NCBI GenBank assembly: GCA_011526045.1
Contig: WYBE01000032.1
Span: 1 to 64,000, forward strand
Direction of reading: 5' to 3'
DNA: 64,000 nucleotides
Source of the DNA: Nevskiales bacterium
GTDB lineage: Bacteria; Pseudomonadota; Gammaproteobacteria; Steroidobacterales; GCA-2729495
Shown: positions 43,728 to 53,133 of the stretch, one piece after another
Layout: each line of letters begins with the position of its first letter
Numbering within the stretch: the stretch's first letter is position 1
Translations under genes and position numbers: made by a program
The notes under the pieces: model-generated
What the model was told of the DNA's origin: nothing
Seen by the model: only the letters and a program-made list of their open reading frames with translations
Databases searched by the model: none

Positions 43728-44414
43728 TCAATGCTGGCGCACGATCTGGTAGTGGCGGCGGGTGTAGGCCCACGGCCAGCTCCAGACGTGCACCAGCCGG
43801 CTGAACGGGAAGGCCGTGAACATCACCATGCCGAGCAGGATGTGGATCCTGTAGGACCAGGACACGTCCAGGATGAATTCGTGTGCGCCGGAGCGGAATG
43901 TCACGATGTGCTGCGCCCAGTGCGCGAGCAACTGCATCGTGCGTCCGTCGAGGTGGCCGGTCGATTCGATGATCGTGCCGAGCCCCGTCAGGAGTTGCAG
44001 GCAGATCAGCGAGATGATGAACGTGTCCATCGCCGCGCTGTTGGCGCGCACCGCCGGCACGAAAAGGCGTCGCCACAGCAGGTACGTGATGCCGTACAGG
44101 CACAGGAGGCCGAACAGCCCGCCGGCCACCATGGCGACCATCTGCTTCACGGGGGCGGTGAGCCCGAGACCTTCGTAGATCCAGCTAGGGGTCAGGAGGC
44201 CGACGAGGTGGCCGAAGAAGAGCAGCAGGATGCCGACGTGGAAGGCGACGCTGGCGTGCTGGAACCTGGCCGAGCGCGGTGTCAGCATCTGGCTCGACAT
44301 GGCGCGCCAGGTGTACTGGCCGCGCTCGAAGCGCAGCAGCGAACCGAAGATGAAGACCGTGCCGGCCACGTACGGATAGACGCCGAACACGAACTGATTG
44401 ATGAAATAGTCCAT
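43728..44414 (-). CDS. narI: Respiratory nitrate reductase gamma subunit NarI
   Basis: A 228-residue cytochrome b subunit with five membrane helices. Heme ligand histidines are in HVGILLLFFGHLVG and HAQ-like AHWAQHIVTF / YRIHILLGM. It takes electrons from quinol and passes them to NarH. Its start is 6 bp after the narJ stop, and ppiC follows after one base. Length matches the family (about 225). Confidence 0.96.
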   Translation of the reverse strand: MDYFINQFVFGVYPYVAGTVFIFGSLLRFERGQYTWRAMSSQMLTPRSARFQHASVAFHVGILLLFFGHLVGLLTPSWIYEGLGLTAPVKQMVAMVAGGLFGLLCLYGITYLLWRRLFVPAVRANSAAMDTFIISLICLQLLTGLGTIIESTGHLDGRTMQLLAHWAQHIVTFRSGAHEFILDVSWSYRIHILLGMVMFTAFPFSRLVHVWSWPWAYTRRHYQIVRQH

Positions 44415-44420
44415 CGCCCA

Positions 44421-45167
44421 CTACCTCGGGTTGCCGGTTGCGAGCCGGTCATCTGCCGTCGCTTCGACGCGTACCGCGATGCCCGCTGCCGCGATCGGGT
44501 CGGGCGGCAGCGCGCGCCCCGCACCACAGGATCCCGCAGGATCCTGGTTGCCCATGAATGTGACCTGTTCTTCCTGCCAGATCTCGTCCATCCTCTGGAT
44601 CGTCGGGTCCGGGCCCTCGGTCGCGGCGCGTCGCTTCAGGCTCGCGCCCTCGGCCGGGCTGCCGACGGCCTCCTCGATCGCGGCGAACAGGAGCGTGTAG
44701 TCCGAGCCGCGCTCGGCGAGGCGTGCCCCGATGAGCACGATCACGCCCATGGCGTCGCCGAGCAGCTCGTCGGCTTCCTGGCGCCGGCGCGTGGACAGGT
44801 ACTCGAGCATCAGCGGCAGGTAGTCCGGCAGCTCGCGGGCATCGAGCACGAGGCCACCAGCGCGATAATGCTCCAGCAGGTCCACCATCGCCTGGCCACG
44901 GTCGCGCGACTCGCCGTGCACGTGCTCAAACAGGTGCAGCGACAGCGCGCGGCCGCGATCGAACAGGGCGACATACTCTTCCTGCAGCTCGGTGACCGGT
45001 CGGGACGCGAGTCGGCGCATGAACGCCTCCAGTTTCCCCGTGAGCGAGCGCGAGAACCACGCTTCGTCATGCAGCACCTCGATCATCCGCGGCACCGCGT
45101 CGAGCAGGGGCTGCTCGGGATAGGCCATGAGGCGCGCCAGCACCCGCAACGTGAGGCAGTTGTTCAT
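44421..45167 (-). CDS. narJ: Nitrate reductase molybdenum cofactor assembly chaperone NarJ
   Basis: A 248-residue TorD-family chaperone that loads molybdenum cofactor into NarG. LARLMAYPEQPLLDAVP, EEYVALFDRGRALSLHLFEH and HGESRDRGQAMVDLLEHYR are conserved. The ATG at 45167 overlaps the narH stop by one base (TGATG); a GTG four codons earlier is less likely. The C-terminal 60 residues are low-complexity. Confidence 0.95.
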   Translation of the reverse strand: MNNCLTLRVLARLMAYPEQPLLDAVPRMIEVLHDEAWFSRSLTGKLEAFMRRLASRPVTELQEEYVALFDRGRALSLHLFEHVHGESRDRGQAMVDLLEHYRAGGLVLDARELPDYLPLMLEYLSTRRRQEADELLGDAMGVIVLIGARLAERGSDYTLLFAAIEEAVGSPAEGASLKRRAATEGPDPTIQRMDEIWQEEQVTFMGNQDPAGSCGAGRALPPDPIAAAGIAVRVEATADDRLATGNPR

Positions 45168-46762
45168 CAGCGCCGCCACGGGGTGTGCTCCGGTTCCTTC
45201 GCATCGAGGCTGTCGCTTGCCTTCTCGACCCGGATCGGGAAGAACTTGCGCCGGCTGTTCGCCTTGCCGCCGAACACGTCGGCGGACGACTGGCCGGTAT
45301 AGTCGCAGCCGCTGCCGAAGCTGAAGCCACAGCCGCCGCGTTCGCTGTAGCCGTCGTACAGCGACTGCGCGTACTCGCGCTTGTTGGTCGGGATGACGAA
45401 CCGGTCCTCGTAGTTCGCAATGGCCATGTACCGGTACATGTCCTCGACCGTCTCCACGGTGAGCCCGACGCGTTCGAGAACAGCGGGACGGTCCTCACCG
45501 TCCACGTGCCGCGCACGCATGAACGCACGCATCGCCAGCATTCGCTCCAGCGCCAGCACCACCGGCTGCTCCTCGCCGGCGGTCAGGAGGTTCGCGAGGT
45601 AGCGCACGGGAATTCGCAGCGACCCGACGTCCGGGATCTCACCGTTCGTGCCAATCTTCCCGGCCTCGGCCGCCGCCTGGATCGGCGACAGCGGCGGGCA
45701 GTACCACACCATCGGCAGCGTGCGGTACTCCGGATGCAGCGGAAATGCGACTCTCCACTGCATCGCCATCTTGTACACGGGCGATGCGCGTGCCGCCACG
45801 AGCCATTCCTCCGGGATGCCGGCACGGCGCGCCTCGTCGATCACGGCCGGGTCGTGCGGGTCGAGAAAGATTCCGAGTTGCGCCTCGTAGAGATCCTGCT
45901 CGTTGGCGACGCTCGCCGCCTCGGCGATGCGATCCGCGTCATAGAGCATGACCCCGAGATAGCGGATGCGCCCGACGCAGGACTCCGAGCACACGGTCGG
46001 CTGGCCGACTTCGATGCGCGGGTAGCAGAAAGTGCACTTTTCCGACTTGCCCGACTTCCAGTTGTAGTAGACCTTCTTGTACGGGCAGCCGGACACGCAC
46101 ATGCGCCAGCCGCGGCACTTGTCCTGGTCGATCAGCACGATGCCGTCTTCCTCACGCTTGTAGATCGCGCCCGAAGGGCAGGCGGCGACACAGGCGGGAT
46201 TGAGGCAGTGCTCGCACAGCCGTGGCAGGTACATCAGGAACGTGTTCTCGAACTGCCCGTAGATCTCCTTCTGGATCCCCGTAAAGTTGTAGTCGCGCGA
46301 GCGGCTGGAGAACTCCGTGCCGAGGATCTCCTCCCAGTTCGGCCCCCACTCGATCTTCTGCATGCGCTTGCCGGAGATCACCGAGCGCGGCCGCGCAGTC
46401 GGCATGGTCGGCAGGTCGGGCGCCGCCTGCATGTGCTGGTAGTCGTAGTCCCAGGGCTCGTAGTAGTCGTCGATGGACGGCAGGTCGGGATTCGCGAAGA
46501 TGTTCGCGAGCACCCTCCAGCGGCCCCCGATCCGGGGCCGGAGGCGCCCCCTGGCGTCGCGGACCCAGCCGCCGTTCCAGCGGTCCTGGCTCTCCCATTC
46601 CTTCGGGTAGCCGATACCGGGCTTGGTTTCGACGTTGTTGAACCACGCGTACTGCATGCCCTCGCGCGAGGTCCAGACGTTCTTGCAGGTCACCGAACAG
46701 GTGTGGCAGCCGATGCACTTGTCGAGGTTCAGCACCATGCCTATCTGGGCGCGGATCTTCAT
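45167..46762 (-). CDS. narH: Respiratory nitrate reductase beta subunit NarH
   Basis: A 531-residue iron-sulfur protein with four cysteine clusters: CIGCHTCSVTC, CEHCLNPACVAACPSGA, CRGWRMCVSGCPYKK (the Trp gives the [3Fe-4S] cluster) and CTFCYPRIE/CSESCVGR. It conducts electrons from NarI to NarG on the cytoplasmic side. Its ATG overlaps the narG stop by four bases. All key cysteines appear present. Confidence 0.97.
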   Translation of the reverse strand: MKIRAQIGMVLNLDKCIGCHTCSVTCKNVWTSREGMQYAWFNNVETKPGIGYPKEWESQDRWNGGWVRDARGRLRPRIGGRWRVLANIFANPDLPSIDDYYEPWDYDYQHMQAAPDLPTMPTARPRSVISGKRMQKIEWGPNWEEILGTEFSSRSRDYNFTGIQKEIYGQFENTFLMYLPRLCEHCLNPACVAACPSGAIYKREEDGIVLIDQDKCRGWRMCVSGCPYKKVYYNWKSGKSEKCTFCYPRIEVGQPTVCSESCVGRIRYLGVMLYDADRIAEAASVANEQDLYEAQLGIFLDPHDPAVIDEARRAGIPEEWLVAARASPVYKMAMQWRVAFPLHPEYRTLPMVWYCPPLSPIQAAAEAGKIGTNGEIPDVGSLRIPVRYLANLLTAGEEQPVVLALERMLAMRAFMRARHVDGEDRPAVLERVGLTVETVEDMYRYMAIANYEDRFVIPTNKREYAQSLYDGYSERGGCGFSFGSGCDYTGQSSADVFGGKANSRRKFFPIRVEKASDSLDAKEPEHTPWRR

Positions 46763-49700
46763 GCGCGTGCTCCCGCATGCATGGCGTCGGCGACGTCGCC
46801 GTCATCCATCCAGTCCACCTTGCTCATCCTGCGCACGATGATGAATTCGTCGCGGTTGGAGCCGACCGTGCCGTAGTAGTTGAAGCCGTAGCTCAATTGT
46901 GCGTACCCGCCGATCATGTGCGTGGGCTTCAGCACCGCACGGGTCACCGAGTTGTGGATGCCACCCCGGTTGCCGGTGATCTCCGAGCCGGGTGTATTCA
47001 CAATCTTCTCCTGCGCGTGGTACATCATCGCCATGCCCTCCGGCACCCGCTGGCTGACGACCGCGCGTGCGGTGACCGCGCCGTTGATGTTGTAGGCCTC
47101 GATCCAGTCGTTGTCGCGGATCGCAGCCCGGGCCGCGTCTTTCTCCGAGATCCAGATGATCGGCCCGCCACGCGACAGCGTCAGCATCAGCAGGTTGTCG
47201 GTATAGGTGCTGTGGATGCCCCACTTCTGGTGTGGCGTGATGAAGTTCAGCACGATTTCCGGGTTGCCGTTATCGCGCTGCCCCTGGATCGGTGCGATCG
47301 TTTTGAGGTCCACCGGCGGCTTGTACACGCACAACTGCTCGCCGAATGCCCGCATCCACGGATGGTCCTGGTAGAACTGCTGGCGGCCGGTCAGCGTGCG
47401 CCACGGGATCAGCTCGTTCACGTTGGTCCAGCCGGCGTTGTAGGACACGCTCGAGGACTCGATGCCGGACCAGGTCGGCGAGCTGTAGATCTTGCGTGGC
47501 TGGGCGACGATGTCGTTGAAGCGGATCTTCTCGGACGCGTGGCCGCGCGCGAGGTGTGCGTGCTCGCGCCCGGTGACCGCGGACAGCGACTCCCAGGCCT
47601 TGACCGCGACACGGCCGTTGGTCTCGGGTGCGAGCATCAGAATTGTTTCGCAGGCGTCGCGCGCCGTCTCGATTTTCGGCCGACCTGCGTTCGCATGACC
47701 TGCGCCCTGCCGGCCATTCAGCTCGCCGAGGGTCGCTACTTCATCGCGAGTGTCCCACTGGATGCCCTTGCCGCCGTTGCCGAGCTGTTCCATCAGCGGC
47801 CCGAGCGAGGTAAATCTGTCGTAGGTCGCCGGATAGTCGCGCTCGACCGCAACAATCGCAGGCATGGTCTTGCCCGGGATCGGCGCGCACTCGCCACGCT
47901 TCCAGTCGGCGACATCGATCGGCTGGCCGAGTTCCTCCGGCGTGTCGTGCTGTAGCGGCAGCGTCACGACATCCGTCTCTCTGCCGAGGTGGCCGACGGC
48001 AAGCTCCGAGAAGCGCCTGGCGATGCCTTTGTAGATCTCGAAATCGGAGCGCGATTCCCAGACCGGGTCGACCGCCGCCGTCAGCGGATGAATGAACGGG
48101 TGCATGTCCGATGTGTTCATGTCGTCCTTCTCGTACCAGGTCGCAGTCGGCAGCACGATGTCGGAATACATGCAGGTCGTGGACATGCGGAAATCGAGCG
48201 TGACGAGCAGGTCGAGCTTGCCCTTGACCGGGTCGCGCCAGCGGACTTCCTTCGGGTGTCTCGCGGACTCCTCACCGAGATCCCTGCCCTGGACGCCGTT
48301 CTCGGTGCCGAGCAGGTGCTTCAGGAAATACTCGTGGCCCTTGCCCGAGGAGCCGAGCAGGTTCGAGCGCCAGACGAACAGGTTGCGCGGGAAGTTGGCG
48401 GGATCGTCCGGATCCTCGCAGGCAAACGCGAGCGTGCCTTTCTTCAGGCTCTCGACGACGTAGTCGGCGGCCTTCCTGCCCGCGGCCGCTGCCTCGCGGC
48501 CGACCTCGAGCGGGTTGCGGTTGAACTGCGGCGTCGACGGCAGCCAGCCCATGCGCTCGGCGCGCACGTTGTAGTCGATCATCGAGCCACCCCATTGTGA
48601 AGCATCGGCGAGCGGCGACAGGATCTCGGCGACGTCGAGCTTCTCGTACCGCCACTGGTTCGTGTGGTTGTAGAAGAACGACGTGCCGTTCATCTGCCGC
48701 GGCGGGCGATGCCAGTCGAGCGCGAAGGCGAGCGGCTGCCAGCCAGTCTGCGGCCGGAGCTTTTCCTGGCCCACGTAGTGCGCCCAGCCGCCGCCGGACA
48801 CGCCGACGCAGCCGCACATCATCAGCATCTTGATGATCCCGCGGTAACCCATGTCCATGTGGTACCAGTGATTCATCCCGGCGCCGATCACGATCATCGA
48901 CTTGCCGTGGGTCTTGTGCGCGTTCTCGGCGAACTGCCGGGCGACCGCGATGAGCTGGTCGCGCGGCACGCCGGTGATGCGTTCCTGCCAGGCCGGTGTG
49001 TACGGCACGTCGTCGTCGTAGCTCGCAGCCACGTTGCCGCCGCCGAAGCCGCGATCGATGCCGTAGTTGGCCGCCATCAGGTCGAACACCGATGCGACCT
49101 GCGCCGATCGTCCGTCGGCGAGCGCGATCTTGCGGATTGGCACCTTGCGGACCTGCACCGGATTGTGGCTGGTCTGTGCCCAGTGTGCGTTGCCGCCACC
49201 ACCAAAGTACGGAAAGCCGACATCCGCCAGGCCGTCGCCACCCCTGGCCTGGCTCAGCGCCAGACGGACGTCTTCGTCCGCCGCGGTTCTCGCCTCGAGA
49301 TTCCAGCGCTTGTCACGCTCGCCCCAGCGGAAGCCGATCGAACCGTGCGGTACGACCAGCCGGCCGCTTGTCTCGTCGAAGGCGAGCGTCTTCCACGACG
49401 GATTGTTCGCCTGGCCGGCGTTGCCCGCGAGATCCGACGCGCGCAGGTAGCGGCCCGGGGCGAGACAACCACCGGGCCCCGGTTCGAGCAGCACGAGGTT
49501 CGGCAGGTCGGTGTAACGCCGTACGTAATCGTCGAAGTAGTCGCTGCGTGCCTCGATGTGCCATTCCCTGAAGATGACATGGCCCATCGCCATTGCGAGT
49601 GCCGAGTCGCTGCCCTGCTTCGGACTGAGCCAGATATCCCCGAACTTGGACGCCTCGGAGTAGTCCGGCGACACGGTCACCGTCCTGGTGCCACGGTAGC

Positions 49701-50514
49701 GTGCCTCGGTCATGAAATGTGCGTCCGGGGTGCGCGTCTGCGGCACGTTCGAGCCCCACATCATCAGGAACGTGGAATTGAACCAGTCCGCCGATTCCGG
49801 CACGTCGGTCTGCTCACCCCAGGTCTGAGGACTCGCGGGCGGCAGGTCGCAGTACCAGTCGTAGAAGCTCAGGCAGGTGCCGCCGATGAGCGACAGGTAG
49901 CGCGTGCCAGCGGCGTAGGAAACCATCGACATCGCGGGAATCGGCGAGAAGCCGACGACGCGGTCGGGGCCCCAGCGCCCGATGGTGTACACGTTCGCGG
50001 CCGCGATGATCTCGTTGACTTCTTCCCAGCGCGCACGCACGAAACCGCCGAGTCCGCGGCGCTCGCGATAGCCCGCAGTCTTCGCTGGATCCTCCTGTAT
50101 GGAGCGCCAGGCCTCGACCGGGTCCGCATGTTGCGCGCGCGCCGCGCGCCACAGCTCGACCAGCCGCCGGCGGATCATCGGATACTTCAGCCGGTTGGCA
50201 CTGTAGATGTACCACGAGAAGCTCGCGCCGCGCGCGCAGCCGCGCGGCTCGTGGTTCGGCAGCCCGGGTCGCGTGCGCGGATAGTCGGTCTGCTGGATCT
50301 CCCAGGTCACGAGCCCGTTCTTGACGTAGATCTTCCAGGAGCACGACCCGGTGCAGTTCACGCCGTGCGTCGAACGCACCACCTTGTCATGCTGCCAGCG
50401 CTGTCGGTAGGAGTCCTCCCAGCGCCGGCTCTGGTCGGTCGTGATGCCGTGCCCGCCGGCGAATTCGGTCTTCTCGCGGCGGAAATACGCGAGCTGGTCC
50501 AGGAAATGGCTCAT
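46759..50514 (-). CDS. narG: Respiratory nitrate reductase alpha subunit NarG
   Basis: The 1251-residue catalytic subunit begins MSHFLDQLAYFRREKTEF. The N-terminal [4Fe-4S] FS0 cluster is bound by HGVNCTGSCSWKIYVKNG and the downstream GCARGASFSWY. Mo-bisMGD binding motifs such as FNSTFLMMWGSNVPQTRTPD and EASKFGDIWLSPKQG are present. It reduces nitrate to nitrite in the cytoplasm. No Tat signal, as expected for a cytoplasmic NarG. The ATG overlaps the narK stop by four bases. Confidence 0.98.
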   Translation of the reverse strand: MSHFLDQLAYFRREKTEFAGGHGITTDQSRRWEDSYRQRWQHDKVVRSTHGVNCTGSCSWKIYVKNGLVTWEIQQTDYPRTRPGLPNHEPRGCARGASFSWYIYSANRLKYPMIRRRLVELWRAARAQHADPVEAWRSIQEDPAKTAGYRERRGLGGFVRARWEEVNEIIAAANVYTIGRWGPDRVVGFSPIPAMSMVSYAAGTRYLSLIGGTCLSFYDWYCDLPPASPQTWGEQTDVPESADWFNSTFLMMWGSNVPQTRTPDAHFMTEARYRGTRTVTVSPDYSEASKFGDIWLSPKQGSDSALAMAMGHVIFREWHIEARSDYFDDYVRRYTDLPNLVLLEPGPGGCLAPGRYLRASDLAGNAGQANNPSWKTLAFDETSGRLVVPHGSIGFRWGERDKRWNLEARTAADEDVRLALSQARGGDGLADVGFPYFGGGGNAHWAQTSHNPVQVRKVPIRKIALADGRSAQVASVFDLMAANYGIDRGFGGGNVAASYDDDVPYTPAWQERITGVPRDQLIAVARQFAENAHKTHGKSMIVIGAGMNHWYHMDMGYRGIIKMLMMCGCVGVSGGGWAHYVGQEKLRPQTGWQPLAFALDWHRPPRQMNGTSFFYNHTNQWRYEKLDVAEILSPLADASQWGGSMIDYNVRAERMGWLPSTPQFNRNPLEVGREAAAAGRKAADYVVESLKKGTLAFACEDPDDPANFPRNLFVWRSNLLGSSGKGHEYFLKHLLGTENGVQGRDLGEESARHPKEVRWRDPVKGKLDLLVTLDFRMSTTCMYSDIVLPTATWYEKDDMNTSDMHPFIHPLTAAVDPVWESRSDFEIYKGIARRFSELAVGHLGRETDVVTLPLQHDTPEELGQPIDVADWKRGECAPIPGKTMPAIVAVERDYPATYDRFTSLGPLMEQLGNGGKGIQWDTRDEVATLGELNGRQGAGHANAGRPKIETARDACETILMLAPETNGRVAVKAWESLSAVTGREHAHLARGHASEKIRFNDIVAQPRKIYSSPTWSGIESSSVSYNAGWTNVNELIPWRTLTGRQQFYQDHPWMRAFGEQLCVYKPPVDLKTIAPIQGQRDNGNPEIVLNFITPHQKWGIHSTYTDNLLMLTLSRGGPIIWISEKDAARAAIRDNDWIEAYNINGAVTARAVVSQRVPEGMAMMYHAQEKIVNTPGSEITGNRGGIHNSVTRAVLKPTHMIGGYAQLSYGFNYYGTVGSNRDEFIIVRRMSKVDWMDDGDVADAMHAGARA

Positions 50515-51833
50515 GTGCGCGCTCCGGTCGGCTCATCGGTGATTGCAGGATCGCGATCCGCCTGCCCGGCGATCCGGATGACCACGACATGCATCCACAG
50601 CAGGCAAAAGGACACGAGGCCGAATAACGTCATGAACGCCGTGGTCCAGATGTTGGAGAGGTCATTCACGATGCCGAAAATGACGGGCAGGAAGAAGCCG
50701 CCCAGGCCGCCGATCATGCCGACGAGCCCGCCGACTGCGCCGACTGACGCCGGAAAGTAACTGGGGATGTGCTTGAACACGGCCGCCATGCCAAGCGACA
50801 TGAAGAACCCGAGCAGAAAGCTCAGCACGACGAACAGGTGAAGCGGCGTGCTCAGCCGGAACCGGATCAACCCGTCTATGCCTTCCACAATGTAGGTGGT
50901 CGGCGGATAGGACAGCAGCAGCAGACAACCCATGCAGGCCCAGAACGACCAGTAGAGCACCATGCGCGCGCCGAACCTGTCGGACAGGTAGCCGCCAAAC
51001 GCGCGGAACACCGCGGCGGCGGTGGAATAGACCGCCGTCAGGAGGCCTGCCGTCTCGATGTCGAGCTTGTACACCGCGATGAAGTAGCGCGGCAGCCATG
51101 ACGCCAGCGCGACAAAGCCGCCGAAAAACATGAAGTAGTACAGTGAGAAGCGCCAGACCCGAATCTTGCGCAGCGGCGCGAGCAGCTCGGCGAGCGTCGC
51201 GCCGCGCGCACCGGACAGCCGGCGCCGCTGTGTTTCCGGGTCATCTCCGCTCAGCAACCAGAAAAAGAGGGCCGCCGCCGCGAGCCCGGCCGCATAAACA
51301 CGTGCCGTTCCCTGCCAGCCGAGCGCGACCAGCAGGAACGGCGCAGCGACGTTGGTGAAAGCCGCACCGATGATGCCGATGCCGAACAACCCGAAGGCGG
51401 AACCGTGGCGCTCGCGCGGGTACCAGCGCGACAGGAACGCGATGCCGGCGGCAAACGTGCCGCCTGCGAGTCCGAAACCGAGCCCGGCCAGCAGGAACTG
51501 CAGATAAGTCGATGCCGAAACGAGCAGCCACAGCGCGACGGCACTCAGGAGCATGGTCAGCGTCATGACCCGCCTGCCGCCGAGGCGATCGGAGGCGATG
51601 CCGACAAAGAGACGGGCGATTGAACCGGACAGGATCGGAATCGAGATCAGCAGGCCGAATTCGGACTCCGACAGCCCGAGTTCCTCCTGGATCCTGATCC
51701 CGATGATCGAAAACAGGGTCCAGGCTGCGAAGCTTGCGGCAAATGCAAACGTCGACATCCACAGCATGCGGGGCGCGCCCGGCGGCGCCTGCCCTCGCGC
51801 TGCAGCTTCGGACGCATGCAGGTCATCGGTCAT
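50511..51833 (-). CDS. narK: Nitrate/nitrite transporter NarK
   Basis: A 440-residue MFS protein with twelve hydrophobic helices. Helix 5 motif FGLFGIGIIGAAFTNVAAPF and helix 11 GMIGGLGGFFLPVIFG are nitrate-porter signatures. It imports nitrate and may exchange nitrite. The start was set at MTDDLHASEAAARG; the open frame extends 27 codons upstream. The ATG is about 98 bp from the left end of the RAYT element. The ribosome binding site is weak. It heads narKGHJI-ppiC. Confidence 0.94.
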   Translation of the reverse strand: MTDDLHASEAAARGQAPPGAPRMLWMSTFAFAASFAAWTLFSIIGIRIQEELGLSESEFGLLISIPILSGSIARLFVGIASDRLGGRRVMTLTMLLSAVALWLLVSASTYLQFLLAGLGFGLAGGTFAAGIAFLSRWYPRERHGSAFGLFGIGIIGAAFTNVAAPFLLVALGWQGTARVYAAGLAAAALFFWLLSGDDPETQRRRLSGARGATLAELLAPLRKIRVWRFSLYYFMFFGGFVALASWLPRYFIAVYKLDIETAGLLTAVYSTAAAVFRAFGGYLSDRFGARMVLYWSFWACMGCLLLLSYPPTTYIVEGIDGLIRFRLSTPLHLFVVLSFLLGFFMSLGMAAVFKHIPSYFPASVGAVGGLVGMIGGLGGFFLPVIFGIVNDLSNIWTTAFMTLFGLVSFCLLWMHVVVIRIAGQADRDPAITDEPTGART

Positions 51834-51934
51834 GATGTGACGGCCGTCCGCTTGCAGCCTGCCCATGGCGGACCATTCACGCCGGAGGGTATGAGACGCC
51901 TCCCGGCGAAACAATACGTACTCCTCGCGACACC

Positions 51935-51959
51935 GGTGCCGGTACTTCGGTTTCGGAAA
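51935..51959. repeat. Left 25-bp terminal inverted repeat of RAYT element
   Basis: Sequence begins GGTGCCGGTACTTCGG and ends GGAAA; it is the exact reverse complement of 52938-52962. An identical copy is at 42080-42104. Confidence 0.97.
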
Positions 51960-52044
51960 CCCGACGAACCCGCCAGATTATCGAGCGGACGGAAGGTCAC
52001 CGCTCGGTCATATTCGTTGGCAGTTCGTCCGGAACTTCCTGCCG

Positions 52045-52923
52045 ATGCCGCGCCAGCCTCGTGTCCACGCTCCCGGTGGTCTGTACCACGCCATCCTGCG
52101 GGGCAACCACCGGCAGGCGATCTTCGCGGCCGAGGACGACTATCTGGCTTTTGAAGAAATCCTCTGTGCGGCGCTGGAGCGCTATGGTGCGCGGCTTCAC
52201 GCCTATTGCTGGATGCCGAACCATGTCCACCTGGCCATCCAGGTGAGCGACCCGCCCCTGGGACGGATCATGCATCTGCTGGCGTCACGGTACGCGCGCC
52301 TCAAGCAGAAAATGGTTCCGACTACCGGCCACCTGTTCGAGCGGCGATACCGTGCCAAGGTCGTCGCAGCTGATCAGTATCTGCTCACCCTGGTTCGGTA
52401 CATACATCTCAATCCCGTGCGGGCCGGGCTGGCCGCCGATCCCACGGGGTATCAGTGGAGCAGTCATCGGGCTTACCTCGGAACCGTCTCCGTCGGGTGG
52501 CTGGAGGTCGCATTGACGCTGGGCCTGCTCGACCCCAGCCGGGCCGTCGCCCGCATCGCTTATCAGAGGTTCATGGCGGATCAGCCTGGCGACGACGAAA
52601 TCGCTCACATTCACCCGGGTGGGGACCGCCCATGGGCAGGTCCGGGTCCGCCCGCGGCCAGGCTGGATTGGCCGGCCGCGTCAACGCGCAGCGGCATGCC
52701 CCGGAACCTCGAGGCGGTCGTCCATGAGGTGGCTTGCGAACTGGGCGTTGATCCGGCTGACCTGGCGTCGCCACGCCGCCTGCCCCGTCTCGTCAGTGCG
52801 CGCAGGGAGATTGCCCGGCGAGCGATCAGGGAAGGCGTGGCGACGCTGTCCGAAGTGGCGTCCCGCCTGCGCCGTGCACCATCCAGCCTGAGCGAGTTGC
52901 TCGCGAATCGGGGACGTCAATAA
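52045..52923 (+). CDS. REP-associated tyrosine transposase
   Basis: A 292-residue Y1 HUH-type transposase of the RAYT/TnpA-REP group. The N-terminal domain has GGLYHAILRGNHRQ, the metal motif MPNHVHL (His60-Val-His62), and the catalytic Tyr probably in RYIHLNPVRAGL (Tyr119). The C-terminal part (about 220-290, LEAVVHEVACELGVDPADLA and ATLSEVASRL) resembles the DnaA C-terminal DNA-binding domain often fused to RAYTs. Such enzymes nick single-stranded REP hairpins and are thought to spread them. The gene lies inside 25-bp inverted ends. Confidence 0.93.
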   Translation: MPRQPRVHAPGGLYHAILRGNHRQAIFAAEDDYLAFEEILCAALERYGARLHAYCWMPNHVHLAIQVSDPPLGRIMHLLASRYARLKQKMVPTTGHLFERRYRAKVVAADQYLLTLVRYIHLNPVRAGLAADPTGYQWSSHRAYLGTVSVGWLEVALTLGLLDPSRAVARIAYQRFMADQPGDDEIAHIHPGGDRPWAGPGPPAARLDWPAASTRSGMPRNLEAVVHEVACELGVDPADLASPRRLPRLVSARREIARRAIREGVATLSEVASRLRRAPSSLSELLANRGRQ

Positions 52924-52937
52924 AGCATTTCCGCGAC

Positions 52938-52962
52938 TTTCCGAAACCGAAGTACCGGCACC
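52938..52962. repeat. Right 25-bp terminal inverted repeat of RAYT element
   Basis: Sequence begins TTTCCGAAACCGAAG and ends GGCACC; exact reverse complement of the left end at 51935-51959. It starts 15 bp after the RAYT stop codon. Confidence 0.97.
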
Positions 52963-53133
52963 TGACACGGTTTGACGGATTGCGGCGGGGGGGTATAGCT
53001 TTTGTGGTGCGGTAATCTGGCGGCGGGCAGAGCGCCCGACGGAGTGCCGGCGCCGGGCAACCGGGAGCAGGAAACAAGAGTCAAAAATCAGACGGGCTGT
53101 GCCGGCATCGGTGCGGTCTGCGGGGGAATCAGG

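Larger units (their letters stand above)
51930..52962 (+). mobile_element. Intact RAYT (REP-associated tyrosine transposase) element
   Basis: A 1033-bp unit. The left end (51935-51959) and right end (52938-52962) are 25-bp perfect inverted repeats beginning GGTGCCGGTACTTCGG. A 7-bp stem CGAGCGG/CCGCTCG (51982-51988, 52000-52006; 11-base loop) between the left end and the gene resembles a REP hairpin. The RAYT gene fills most of the rest. The bases GACAC flank both sides but this is too short to claim a target duplication. A second, deleted copy lies at 42075-42440 in the same orientation. Confidence 0.88.

Noticed and set aside
51929..52968. GACAC on both sides of the RAYT element as a target-site duplication
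   Set aside because: Five bases that partly overlap the shared element end are too short, and Y1 transposases do not normally make duplications.
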